From contig NC_037321.1 of assembly GCF_000143535.2 (NCBI RefSeq), positions 2,288,959 to 2,352,958 on the forward strand: a DNA stretch of 64,000 nt, in the 5' to 3' direction. This DNA is from Botrytis cinerea B05.10 (lineage: Eukaryota > Ascomycota > Leotiomycetes > Helotiales > Sclerotiniaceae). How positions within the stretch are numbered: the first letter of the stretch is position 1; each line of letters begins with the position of its first letter. The notes beneath the pieces are model-generated. The model did not search any database. It saw only the letters and a list, made by a program, of their open reading frames with translations, and was not told the origin of the DNA. Of the stretch, positions 1-11,183 are shown in pieces. Both the position numbers and the translations under genes were made by a program.

Positions 1-924
1 ACAATCAATGTGTGCGGAATGAGGGCGGAATGGTATGCGGGGCATCGTCAACGTGTAACCGTTAGCGTGGGGTGATAGATATCTCCAGGATGGAGACAGT
101 CTGAAAGTTGTTCTAGAGTTCGGAGATAGTGTTGAAATGATAATTCTTTTTAGAGATGTTTTTACTTCTTATCATTATCACCGATTTTTGTCATTGAACA
201 CGAATCTATATCGGGAGTTCTGGGGTAGATTGGTTACCAAGTGACGCTCCATGTAGTGATAATGACGAAGGCGAAAAATCTCGATTGCAGGATAGAAGGA
301 GACTCCAGCTGGTTTTGGAACGGTACACCCCACAAGTACCGTCTGTATTTTCGTTCTTTGATATAAAGCCAAACAATTATTTAGTCCATAATTGTACATT
401 AAGATTTGAGAGCTTTTGATCTATTCTTCTTGGCCATTTTACCCATGATCAGAAAACAGTGACGTGGCGTCTAGTATCAAAGCTCCCATAGCTTCAATGT
501 ACAGTTTTACTTGGGTGATTAGGTGCGTGGCTTTTCCGTTCATGTGAAGGGAGGCTCGTTATCCAAGGTGTATACGATGCTTGAAAATATGAACTCATGG
601 TCGTAATCGTCATTATACGTTTAACAACATGCAAGGTTTTGAATTCGGTACGGCAAGCATTTCGGTAGTTCCGAATAGACAGGAACGTGTTGAAAGAAAC
701 AGAAATTACCCGAGAAGATGAAGGGGGAATGATCAGTCGCGAAATTGTTTTATCACTCCCGATTTTGCGATCTGCAATTTGTGAATTTGTGTGTAAAAAT
801 TAGATTCATTACTTTCATTAAGTTGGTCTTCCCCTAAAGTCATATATATACATGTGAAAGAAGTCAGATGACGACTTGTTGTACCTAACGTCCGTCCATC
901 GACCACGAGATATCAAGATCTTGG
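1..924. other. Intergenic region, left edge
   Basis: No ORF here has a recognisable domain or a convincing splice structure. The longest open stretch is 73 codons on the minus strand and looks random. The right part is presumably the 3' UTR of the glucanase gene that ends at 925. No RNA gene or repeat was seen. Confidence 0.5.
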
Positions 925-2374
925 CTAACAGTAAGATCCATTGATTGTAGGTGTAATAACACCTTGATCAACTAAGAGTTCCCATGACCAGTAGTCGGAA
1001 GTGATACCCTCTCCATCAACAGCAGCAGTGTTGTTAATCATCTTGACGTTCCAGAATGCGCTACCGGAAACATACTTCTGGTAAGCGTAAACTTGAGTAT
1101 CGTGGATAACCTTACGTCCAGCAAGTGTATTGTTGTAAAGAGTCTGAAGAGACCATTCACCGATGAAAACAGGGAACTTGGAGTCACCTGCAGTGTATTC
1201 TGCTTGGCCACAGATAGCTGGGGAAACATATTGCGAATAAATACCGGCGGCGGCGAAGAAGTAGATATGGGAGTCAATGACGAGATTCATTCCAGCAGCG
1301 TAGAATGGGGACCAGAAAGTCTCCCCCAAGAAGCAGTCTTGCAGCATGACGGGGATTTTTTTGTTGACTTTACCGACACGAGTCAAGACACCGTTGATGT
1401 ACGTGTTGATCCAGTTAGTACCGTTTGCCGTAAGCCCTTCACTACTAGCAAATGCTTCAAAATTATCGCTCGCTTCATTAATAGGAGCAATGGTGAAACC
1501 TTGTGGTTGACCAGAGCTTTGGATGAAAGTCAAAATAGCATCGATGGCCTTGAAGGAGTAGTCTAAGTTTGTTGCATTTTGGAACCACCCGCTATGTCCG
1601 AAAGCTTCACCGATACCCAAGGAGTTAACTCCTCCAGGAAGAGAGTGAAGACCGATAATGACGTGCATTCCATACTTCTGGATAGCATAGAGGGCAATAT
1701 TTCGGAGATAGGTTTGTTGATTACCATGGTATAATTTGGAACCAGGAAATTTGATCCAAGCTGCATATGTAGTGGGAATTCGGAGCGTGTTTATGTTTTG
1801 AGCAGCGAGCTTGTCGATGTCGGCGGTGGTAATCCATGAAGCATAACGAGCCTCAAGGACTGGGCCACACTCAGCACCCAAAGTCTCGCATAGGCCCCAT
1901 TCATCAATAGCGTCAGGTGCATGAGCATTCCACCAGTCTGGATCGTAGTTTTGTTCTCTAATGCTAGTGTTAGTTTATGTACACTTAAAAGAGAAAGAAA
2001 ATGAGGTGGTCTTACTGTTCTAACCAAGCACCGAAATTAACACCATTTGCTTTGTATGTGGTCCAGTCAACGTAATTAGTGGACTTCTTAGTCCAGGCAA
2101 TGTCATGGAGATATCGTTGGATAGAAAGTGCAACCTCAGGACAAGGAATGTTGCCATAATTCCAGACAGAACCGTGCTTTGAGGCATCGGTTTGGAGAGT
2201 AGCGCCGATCTTGGAAACAGCAACTTGGATATCCGATTTGACAGTGCTTACGACTGTGGTGACAACTTTGGCAATACCAGCTTCGAGAGCAAGAATATCA
2301 CCGAATAAAGAGGGAGTAGGGGCAGCGACCGCCAAAGGAGCGACAGCCAAAAAAAGGCCTTTAGTGACACGCAT
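925..2374 (-). CDS. Secreted GH5-type exo-beta-1,3-glucanase
   Basis: Hydrolyses beta-1,3-glucan, probably outside the cell or in the wall. Two exons on the minus strand (2374-2016 and 1957-925) are separated by a 58-bp intron with GTAAG donor, ACTAACAC branch region and TTAG acceptor. They join in phase to 463 residues plus a TAG stop. The start at 2374 was chosen because MRVTKGLFLAVAPLAVAAP is a clean signal peptide; an in-frame ATG further upstream would bury it. Visible motifs: NFGAWLEQ and DWWNAHAPDAIDEWGLC typical of Exg-like GH5, the acid/base glutamate in APINEAS (about residue 281) and the nucleophile in FIGEWSL (about residue 387). The usual NEP is NEA here. A ~60-residue amphipathic spacer lies between the signal peptide and the catalytic domain. 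Several NxT/NxS sequons fit secretion. The exact substrate is inferred. Confidence 0.88.
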
Positions 2375-4908
2375 TGTAAACGAATGTGATAATTTGGATA
2401 AAGAGTGGACCGGATACCAGGATACCAAAGTGAGTTTGGATGAGAAAAAATCTACCCCCGAGTCTTCAACGTTGTCTTTATATCTTTTAAAAGCAGGCAC
2501 TCACAAATCAGGCCAAGAAATTCTTTCGTTTACGATAATGACTAGTCCACTGAGGATATTGTTATGACGGTGCCCATCCAGATCTGCCGTCACCATTTCT
2601 CCATTGATCCATGTTGAATTATTCTCCACGCTGGCTGTTAGATGGGGAAAAAGAATTTTCGAGCCATTTCAGAGGACTGTTCATCTGAAGGCAGTTGGTA
2701 ATGACCGCCACTAGAGGTTGTGGAGTTGACTGAACCAGTATATCCTAGCACCAGGTGCCCGCTCGATCAGTTCAGGAACGAGTTTGGATAGGAAACATTG
2801 ATTAAACGGGATGGTCTACCATTGCAAGGTCCGACTAATGCAGGTGGAAGATTGATATACAGTGATTAGTATTGTCAAAATTGTATGGAGTAATCTCTTT
2901 TGAAGATTCGCTAATGCTCCTAAGTAACAAAAAGAGTGATCCATTGCGCTACGTAGATTTCCTTCTTTCTTGGCAAAGTAATGCCAATGCACTTGCACTT
3001 CGCCGTCCACCTTACATGATGGACGAAACTTATTTGTTGGTTCTTAGTGTATGTTGCCTGCCGCAGTGCCGGGCATGCAATGCTTCTAGTCTTCTATGCT
3101 TCTATGAAGATGTGGAGTGCATTGGAGCTTCGACAAGGACATAAAAAACCGGTAGAGCGGGACATCAAACTCGTCAAAAGCAACCCCCTTTTAAAAACAC
3201 CTTTGCTTTACAATAAAGCGATGCGGAAAGACAATTATGCTATATTAAATTTCTCAAGATCCATTAACTTTTATGCTTACCAAAATACTGTGCGAACATT
3301 TTTCCAAAATTTCATTAAATTATATGATATTCGAAAAAGGAATGTCAGTTCGCGGTTCCAGTATCTTGGTGAATAGCGGTATCAACTTCCGCCGATTTGT
3401 TTGCCGACCGTCCACTTCAGACTAACGTTAGTGGATGATGATTCCCAACTAACAGATGAACTAGGAGTGAAAAGTTACCTGCATCTTATCTACGGCAAGT
3501 TCTCTTTCCTACGGACATCGTATTCTTGCACTCCAGAATGTATGTCAACCATTACCAGTCCACTGGCAACTTCCGGTAGACCGAATGTTTAGTTCCCTTA
3601 TGGCGTTCCCGGGCTAATAAAGCATTCTCGATGGTGAGTATTCTTAACCCAATTTTTGAATTCCATCGCTCAGCTGTGGATAAGTTCCTGTGTGGACTGG
3701 TCTACTCTAGCTACCTTGATTATGTGGTTCGGTTTTTTAGACTCCCAGGAGCGGCTGATGATGTTTATACTTATCCTTGAGCTATTGGCCTACTCAGTTA
3801 CACGGGGAAGTGTGATAAAGCTCATTTAAATAAGTGTCCTACCTTTGTAAAGAGATAGATAGAAAGTTAAAGGTCGAAGGCGTTTTTCGAGACTTGAAGT
3901 CAAAAAACGGTCAAAATGTGTCAATCAAGCTTGATGGCCTCATGGATTAGACTTATCAGAGTCAAAGATAGATCCAGCCGTGAGTGATGAATGCCCAGAA
4001 AGAAATTGAATCGAGAACGTGAAACCTATTTTCATATAAGATCGACAAGACATTGCTGTGAATGGACCTTAAACGTCCACCTATACGAGATAAGGGAAGT
4101 TCTCTCTTTTTTACGGAATTCTCAGTTTGTCCATGCTTGAAAAGTGCAGTCCTCATTACTCCGTATATAAGCTTCTTTTGAAGCTTCAACTTGGTACTAC
4201 CACCAATCTTGACAGTAGTCGATTCCCCCTGCATAAGTCGGGTTGGTAATTCTGAACTTGCCTAGAATTTCGCGATCGTGGGGCAAGAAATTATGGAGCA
4301 GTCGCAACTCCGAAGCTAGACGCACCTAGCACTGAGCCAAGATGGTAAATTACAAGAGGGCTAACCTGGTTTCCTTAGCAGCGGAGTCGCACAATTTCTC
4401 GTCGCACGAGTATCTGTCCAGTCAAATTTTTGCTTTGTCAGGTTTATATGGGTTGGACCCAATGGATAACATTGTCACGAGGGAAATGCAGATAGGTAGG
4501 CACGATAGGGACGTGCTAAATCCGCATTTCCTGAACACTCTGGCGACGATCTGGTCATATTCTAACATGCTCCGGAAGACTCAGTAGGATAGGAATGCCA
4601 CATTGAATCCAATTGTCTCGTCAAAAAGGTCTCTGGGTGTGATGACTTGAGCTCACAAATAGTTATTGCCATTGTGTCCCCTGCACTGCACTCAGTGAGA
4701 CTGCAATATCCTCAGAGCATCATCGGCGCTTAAAGAATAACTTTGTACGCACATTGCCAGTACTTACAACGCATCACTTCCAGTCACTCCGTCAACTCCC
4801 ATTAAATTACCTCTTTCGTCATCTTTTTAGTCATACCAAAATACAAATCCAAGAGACAAAATTCAACAGCTCTAGATCGATTGCATTCCCTTAGGAGAAA
4901 CCGCGACA
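2375..4908. other. Intergenic region between divergent GH5 and P450 genes
   Basis: About 2.5 kb with no recognisable gene. Short ORFs (2872-3376 plus, 3962-4234 minus, 4342-4587 plus) show no domain, no splice-compatible extension and no compositional sign of coding. It contains the promoters of the glucanase (leftward) and the P450 (rightward). It may hold decayed sequence, but nothing identifiable. Confidence 0.45.
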
Positions 4909-6729
4909 ATGGGCTTCATTTGGACTACGATTCTATTATCCTTCCTTACTCTCATACTATGGCTTCTACCTAAACTATATACCGCGCGGAATTTTTTCAC
5001 GAAGTTATCAGCTCGTGGCTTGGTGAGTTTCTTCCCTTCTCAGAAGTGCGCAGTTACACTAACATCTCCTCTCAGCCAATGCCACCCCATAATTTCCTAG
5101 CTGGCCATCTTATCGAGCTAGCCAATGTTATGAAAGGTTTCCCAGCAGATGCACTAAAGGTATACCTTTTCGGTGCTCTCGCCCGCAAATACTCCAGTAA
5201 TGGCGCATTCTACCTTGATCTATATCCTTTCGCAGCCCCATTCCTAGTCATCACTTCTCCGTTTCTCGCAAATCAAGCTGTACAATCTACTCCGATATCA
5301 TATCGCAAGCCTGATGCTCTGAGAACTTGGTTCTGGAGCATCGCAGGTGGTATCAGTTTGTTTGATGCGGAATATGATGAGTGGAAGGATCTACGAAGTC
5401 TTTTCGCCAGAGGTTTCAGCAACAAGTATCTAACGAATTTGCTTCCTGGGATCATAGATGAGGTTGAAATCTATACAGAGGGGTTGAGAGAAAAGGCAAG
5501 GAGTGGGGAAATGATTCAGCTAGATGGGATTAATTTGAGATTCATGATTGATTCGATTGGGAATACCGCTTTGTGAGTTAATTCATTTCGCTACATTCAT
5601 TGCACATAGAGATGGTTTGCGTGGAATGATAGAGTCAAAATAGGCGAAGTGAAACATTTTAACACAATCTAGGAACGCAAAGCTTAACGCACAGAGAGGA
5701 TACAACCCTCTTGCAGACACCATGTTGAATCAAATCCAAAGTAAACTTGCGAATCAAGAAGTAAACCCTCTTCAATGGCTCAATTTTGTACGTCCGATTA
5801 AAGAGTGGCTCAATGGTCGGAAAATGGATGCGTATATCAACGTAGAACTCGACAAGCGCTTTGAGGCGTATACGCTATCTAAGAATTCCGAAACAAATGA
5901 CCATTTGGACGACAAAGCAGGAACCTTTAAATCAATCATGGATCTGGTTATCGAGGACTACATGGCTGATCCTGCTCGGCTCAATGCAACCAGTCTTGAC
6001 CAAGAATTCCGCACTATCGCTACCCGTAACATCCGACTCCTTCTCTTCGCCGGCCATGATTCAACTGGTAGTGCCATATCCTGGTGTTACTATCTTCTTT
6101 CTAAAAACCCCTCCACCCTCGAAAAAATCATTCAAGAACACGATTCGGTATTTGGAACTGACATTACCGCTGTTTCGAAACTCATTAAAGAGGATTCGAC
6201 ACTCATCAATCAATTGCCATATACAGCCGCCGTCATCAAAGAAACCCTTCGTCTCTTCCCACCCGCATCGAGTATTAGGCAAGGACTAAAAGGTGTGGAC
6301 TTGGTTGATGAAGAAGGAAATATATATCCGACAGAACATTGCATGGTATACACGCTTCACTTGCCAATCCAACATGATCCAAAATACTGGACACGCCCAA
6401 AAGAGTTTCTGCCCGAGAGATGGCTTGCACAATCAGGAGATGAATTGTATTGTGGTATAAAAGGAGCTTGGAGACCCTTTGAGCTAGGACCAAGGAACTG
6501 CATTGGGCAGGCTTTGGTGATGATGGAGTTGAAGATTGTGTTGTCGATGGTGGTGAGAGAGTTGGATGTACGGGATGCTTATAATGAATGGGATGAAAAG
6601 TTCGGCGATAAGAAAGGTGTAAAAGAAATAGACGGAGAAAGATCATACCAGGTTGATGGAGGTGCTGCTCATCCGGCAGATAAATTTCCTTGCAGAATAA
6701 AATTCAGAAAGGGCGAGACACCGGCGTAG
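4909..6729 (+). CDS. Cytochrome P450 monooxygenase, ER-anchored
   Basis: Heme-thiolate monooxygenase, probably oxidising a small hydrophobic or secondary-metabolite substrate with an ER-bound reductase. Three exons (4909-5022, 5076-5572, 5673-6729) have GTGAGT donors and join in phase to 555 residues. Residues ~3-20 form one N-terminal membrane anchor (FIWTTILLSFLTLILWLL), followed by a proline-rich hinge PMPPHN. Diagnostic motifs: I-helix AGHDSTGS (~330-336), K-helix ETLR (E394/R397), FLPERW, and the heme loop FELGPRNCIGQ with axial Cys about residue 480. The length is normal for a fungal microsomal P450. No polyketide synthase, NRPS or terpene synthase lies nearby, so its pathway is unknown. 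The CYP family was not assigned. Confidence 0.93.
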
Positions 6730-7955
6730 TAATTTCTTGCAAGCCGTTGCCATGACCATCTTGAACATCTTGTTGTTCTCTATATTCAGAGTTTCAAATG
6801 GTCCGGATCCCAATTCGACAATCAGAAACCTCCATTTACTATATCACATTAGATCATTCAAAGGATTTGAGATACTGAATTCGCTTCAGAGAATAGATTG
6901 CTTTATCAGATATTAAGAATTTACATATAATGTCTCAGACCAAATTATGGGGTTCCTTGTCCATGTCGTCTACGACGTAGGTTGGATTTTCGGGATTTTT
7001 CTTTTAGTCTCGCATATTTCAGGAAAGTGCGGCCTCCATCATTTCCAACAATCAGTGCTAGCCACCCAGAAAACAAGGATGCATGTTCTCAAGGCTGTTC
7101 TACTCAATAATATATGCTCTGAAGAACAGTCTAAGCTTGAAAATAGAAAGTGGTGAATCCTAAGGTTGATTGGATGTGTTGAAATTCGTTGCCAATTTTT
7201 GGCCTTCACTAGCTCAAGTCTATCAAAAATGATTCGCTATTCTCTCCCTGCCTCCTTATTTCTCTCTCCCTCTCTCCCTCTCCCTCCTCCTCTCTTCCTC
7301 TTTCTCTGTGTGTATGTGTAGGTTCATCCGAAGATTCTTAATTGATGCACAGTTCTCCTCCACGCCTAATAAGGCCTATGAAGGTGAACGTAACAATTGT
7401 TCATATTAGGTCATGATTAATTAGGTTCTGACTTAATAACTACTAGATACTACTAAGCATTTGAAGCCTATTGAGCCAATGCCATTAGCCTGACGCACAA
7501 ATCCAATTATTGAAATCCTATTGGTCAGATCTACCTCTACGTACATCTCATATGCTGAGGATATCATCATATATATATTTCCCTTCTCGCTTTAAAATTA
7601 CTTCTTCATTCTTCCTCCCTTCATTCTTCATTTATTCTTGATCTTTCTTTTATACCCGTTTTTCCATAACTTTTAATACACTAATATAACCCTTTGGTCT
7701 ACACAGGATAAACCTCATTTCACAAATTTTTTACATTATTCATTTATCTCCAAATATATCACTGGGTGGTTATTTGGGTTTATTTCTCTTAACAAGTATT
7801 ACGTATTATTTAATCATAATTATTTCTCATTATTCTCATTATTACATTCCTCTTGTATATCCCGATAGACAGCGAACAATCCAAATCTTACCAAAGTAAG
7901 CGGGCACTTGGAGTTGGTATCTCATCATATCGAAACGTCGTTAGAAAATTCCAAG
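6730..7955. other. Intergenic region
   Basis: About 1.2 kb without a supported gene between the P450 and the F-box gene, both on the plus strand. It holds the P450 3' region, a pyrimidine-rich tract (7240-7308) and a long T/A-rich stretch just upstream of the F-box gene that probably serves as its promoter and leader. Confidence 0.5.
7240..7308. repeat. CT-rich simple repeat
   Basis: Imperfect TCTCTCCC/CTCCTC pyrimidine tract of about 70 bases, ending in a short TGTG run. It is low-complexity sequence in an intergenic region. Confidence 0.75.
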
Positions 7956-9107
7956 ATGAAGTTTGATCTTTCGGCGGAGACATTGCTGTCAATATGCGAT
8001 CACTTACCTCCCGAATCAGCAGCTGCTTTCTCTATGTCTTGTAAGACAGTGTATCATAAGTTAAATGGTCATTTTACCAAAGACTTGAATGTACGAGATA
8101 AGTTGGCAACGTTGGATTTATTGGCTACTGAGGATGAAATTGGCTGCCCATACTGTCTACGTCTACACAGTATGTCAAATGCAGCAAAATATAGCTTGGA
8201 ATCAGTGGAGGAGAAACGCCAGCCCCAGGAATTGACACCGTGCATTCTGTCTTCCTTCAAATCTCTAAATCATAGGCCTGCCAAAGTTTCTGGTGTTATC
8301 TTCAAAATGGCCATGAAACGACATCATTTCAAGCCAGAATGTGACGGGCTGTTGAAGATATTGTCAGGAAATCCACCAGCTTCAAAGATCGATAACGGTG
8401 ATGGTATCTCTGGGCAGACTCGGGTAGATTGTAAGATTTCGCAAGGCTTGATGATTTATCGTAGACAGGAATCAGTCCTTTTCTCAAATTTTATGGACGA
8501 AAAAAGATCTTGGTATGTACATGTGGACGTTTGCGCGCATCTCACTATAGCTTTGACTGCAGAGCGTGCACGGCTTATGGACTTGGGTGATAAGAGACTA
8601 TTAAATTCTTTCTCGGAAGTACTGCCACTACCGCATTCACAGTTCTCAAGTCGCATTCAAGCACCACTAGAACTCCTACCAACAAGTCCCACATATGTCA
8701 GATGGCAGACAATGGTCGGTAGGGTCAATGGCAATCCTGATTTTAATTGGCCCGTTCACAACACAAGAGAACCTTTGAAATGCGATGATTGCCCCACTGA
8801 ATACTGTCTTGAGCTTGACTTTAATGACAATCGCGGAACTTTTGCAACAGTCACTACGTGGGCTAATCTAGGAAATGGGCCTCATGATTGGAGGTATCTA
8901 ATGAGAAACGTTAGGCCGCATGCTGCACATAAGCGTAGTCTGAGTCGAGGCAAATTTTGCTATGACTCCTCGCATCAGAGCCATTGGTCTGCTTTCCAGA
9001 TTGGGGGGGAAGCAGAGACCAGCTTGCTTTCATCGGAGGAGAATAAGGAGAGGATGTATCAAGCACAAGTTGACGGCGCTGCCTCTTCGGATGAGGAAGT
9101 TTATTAG
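7956..9107 (+). CDS. F-box domain protein
   Basis: Single exon of 383 residues starting at the first ATG of the frame (MKFDLSAETLLSI). Residues ~3-45 match a fungal F-box: LSAETLLSICDHLPPESAAAF followed by SMSCKTVYHKL. Such proteins bind Skp1 and present substrates to SCF ubiquitin ligases. The remaining ~340 residues carry CxxC pairs (CPYC near residue 62, CDDC in the C-terminal third) of the kind seen in the large fungal family of F-box proteins with no named C-terminal domain, and the extreme C-terminus is acidic (SSDEEVY). The substrate is unknown. The F-box call is good; the role beyond that is inferred from the family. Confidence 0.75.
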   Translation: MKFDLSAETLLSICDHLPPESAAAFSMSCKTVYHKLNGHFTKDLNVRDKLATLDLLATEDEIGCPYCLRLHSMSNAAKYSLESVEEKRQPQELTPCILSSFKSLNHRPAKVSGVIFKMAMKRHHFKPECDGLLKILSGNPPASKIDNGDGISGQTRVDCKISQGLMIYRRQESVLFSNFMDEKRSWYVHVDVCAHLTIALTAERARLMDLGDKRLLNSFSEVLPLPHSQFSSRIQAPLELLPTSPTYVRWQTMVGRVNGNPDFNWPVHNTREPLKCDDCPTEYCLELDFNDNRGTFATVTTWANLGNGPHDWRYLMRNVRPHAAHKRSLSRGKFCYDSSHQSHWSAFQIGGEAETSLLSSEENKERMYQAQVDGAASSDEEVY

Positions 9108-10486
9108 AGTGTCTGTTGTCAGAGATCCCTAACTTATAATGTACGGTTTTGGTTGGGACATTTGATGCGGATCATCGCATATCAATGAGATAGTTTTGGA
9201 TTTTTAGGATGAATGAGCAGAGTGACAGAAGCGGTCGCTCTATGATAGTACGAATAATCAAATGTTTAATGTAATTCCTTAACTTTAAATGCCAGGCAAG
9301 GATTATGAATCCTCAAGTTCCTCAGCTAGGCAGTACCAATGGAAATTGTTAGAGCTATAAAGAAGTTCGCATGACTCAAGGAGGTATAACAAGAACCCAG
9401 TGATTCTTCAAATGCACTCATTTAAGATACACTCATTAATATCAAGACCTCTTTGAGATACTCACTCAAGGAGAAATCTTTCCACTTTTTACAAAATGTG
9501 TCAACATTGGAGGATTAACAGACGACAAGAGATGGAAAGAATGTTTCGAAATGCTACAAGGGAGCGGTGGATCTGACCACGCATCATGTATCTGGTTGTA
9601 TGGTTGTATAGAGCAAAGTGATTCAGGAAGCAAAAAACGATGACTTTTCATTTAGTACTGACGACAAATACCCATTTAAAAAGGAGGTGCTCGGCCCAGA
9701 GGATGAGAAACCCTTGCTCAGATTTCGTTCTGCATCCCAAAATTCCATTTCCACGCGGTGTCTACGACCATCGGTTGCACAGAGTATTCGAAGAGAAACT
9801 GCGTCATTTCATGAACACCGATTGGAAACACGACTGCTTAACCAAACACAAGCAAAACACAGAATCACCAATCCTGCGAGGATTGCATATACCCCAAAGT
9901 ATTCGAGAGGGGTGGGCAGAGACAATTTATAGTGTGATGAGATTGAAAGATATAAACTCCGTGTCACTAGATTGAAGTTAATTTTACACTGTGCATGGCC
10001 GTATGTCCCTTTGATCTCAAGTAAAATATAGACAGCCATAATTTGTATTATTTCAACTCGGAATCTGATTCTTCTATTCCCATATATTGAGATTTTCTTA
10101 TACACTCACTTGAATGACACGAATTTTCCTTTCTAAGCACAAATCCTAAAAGAAACCCATGGTAAAGTCTTGGAGAGAAACGATATTTGAGGTGTAGAAT
10201 TTTTATCAATATGAGCACGTTAGCCAAATGTCATGATTGAGAGCAACATGATGGCCTTATCATCCAACTCAAGGCATTTATCTATGGTTGTCTCATCGTC
10301 ACCAGAATGATTTCTAAACGCCTTAGACCATGCTTTCTCTGTTTTATCGTGAACTCAATGCAGCCCCATTCTGTACATGCGTGTTTATCATCTATCATAT
10401 CTGCCATGCCATATCCGCTTCCGTGTGTGCCAATTTCTCCCAGTTTATAATTCTGACTGGTTATCGATCGATTCCATTAAGAATGT
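9108..10486. other. Intergenic region
   Basis: About 1.4 kb between the F-box gene and the 3' end of the microprotein gene. Two overlapping plus-strand ORFs (9618-9932 and 9640-9975) and one minus ORF occur in the same place, with no domain or codon-usage support. No RNA gene was seen. Confidence 0.45.
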
Positions 10487-10860
10487 TCAAATTCCACCAC
10501 CTTCACCGTCAGTCAGTAATCAATCATGAACTCAGGGTTATTGCAAAGTCTTACCGCTTCTACCAGCAACAACAGCATAATTCTGTTTTGATCCTGCAAT
10601 TTTTGCGGCCTCACTTCTCTGCATAACGGCTTTCCATTTCATACTGACGAAAAGAGCTCCGCCACCAAGAAAGGTACCAAGAATCAATCTTTGACGTCTG
10701 CGAATGTGAAGTTAGGACAAGTGTATATTCGTAGTACTCTTTAATACAGACGATCAAGATGAGGACAGCAAGTGTTGAGTACATAACAAGGCAGACACGA
10801 ATTGGAGGGAGACTGGGGGAGATAAACATACGAGAAAAGGGCTCGAGCTGGTGGCGCCAT
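10487..10860 (-). CDS. 61-residue single-membrane-segment microprotein
   Basis: Too finely split to appear as one ORF. Exons are 10860-10832 (29 nt), 10697-10555 (143 nt) and 10500-10487 (14 nt). Donors are GTATGT and GTAAGA; branch-like CTAAC and CTGAC sequences precede acceptors CGCAG and GAAG. The joined frame closes exactly at TGA after 61 codons. The protein starts MAPPARALFSRQR, has one hydrophobic helix (LILGTFLGGGALFV, ~14-27), then a basic/polar segment, and ends RSGGGI. I recall small fungal proteins with this layout and an RSGGGI-like C-terminus, but cannot name a function. The basic N-terminus plus one membrane helix would suit a mitochondrial membrane. The last exon adds only four residues (including the GGGI end) and its stop codon. 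Confidence 0.72.
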
Positions 10861-10958
10861 TTTGCTGCTTTCTTGTTGTTTTATGTTGTGTTGTGTTGTG
10901 TTGTACTGTACGTTACAATTCTATTATTGTGGTTGTGATCTTTCGTTGAATATAGATA

Positions 10959-11183
10959 ATGGACAGGGAGACGGTTCCACAGATGAGTTGTTTGACCTTG
11001 GAATCACGGATGAAGGAGACCTCGGAAGATGTGGAAGCTAGAACCCTCGATGTTGACCTCATCAGTTTAGAAGCTCATACCATGATTGAAAAAGCACACG
11101 AGCTATCACCAAATCGAGCTAGTGTCCTTCCGGAACCCGCACTTACCCCAGAATTGAGACGATTGACGAATGAGAAGGCGTAG
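10959..11183 (+). CDS. Possible small hypothetical protein (74 aa)
   Basis: ATG-initiated ORF of 74 codons, beginning 98 bp from the start codon of the divergent microprotein gene. The protein is acidic, hydrophilic and without cysteines apart from one near the N-terminus. It shows no domain, signal peptide or intron. It could be a genuine short gene sharing a bidirectional promoter or a chance ORF in the leader region. Protein-level conservation would be needed to keep it. Confidence 0.25.
   Translation: MDRETVPQMSCLTLESRMKETSEDVEARTLDVDLISLEAHTMIEKAHELSPNRASVLPEPALTPELRRLTNEKA

Noticed and set aside
1093..1566. 157-codon plus-strand ORF
   Set aside because: Antisense shadow of the GH5 glucanase exon.
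4909..6729. Secondary-metabolite gene cluster around the P450
   Set aside because: Neighbours are a glucanase and an F-box protein; no backbone synthase, transporter or regulator is adjacent.
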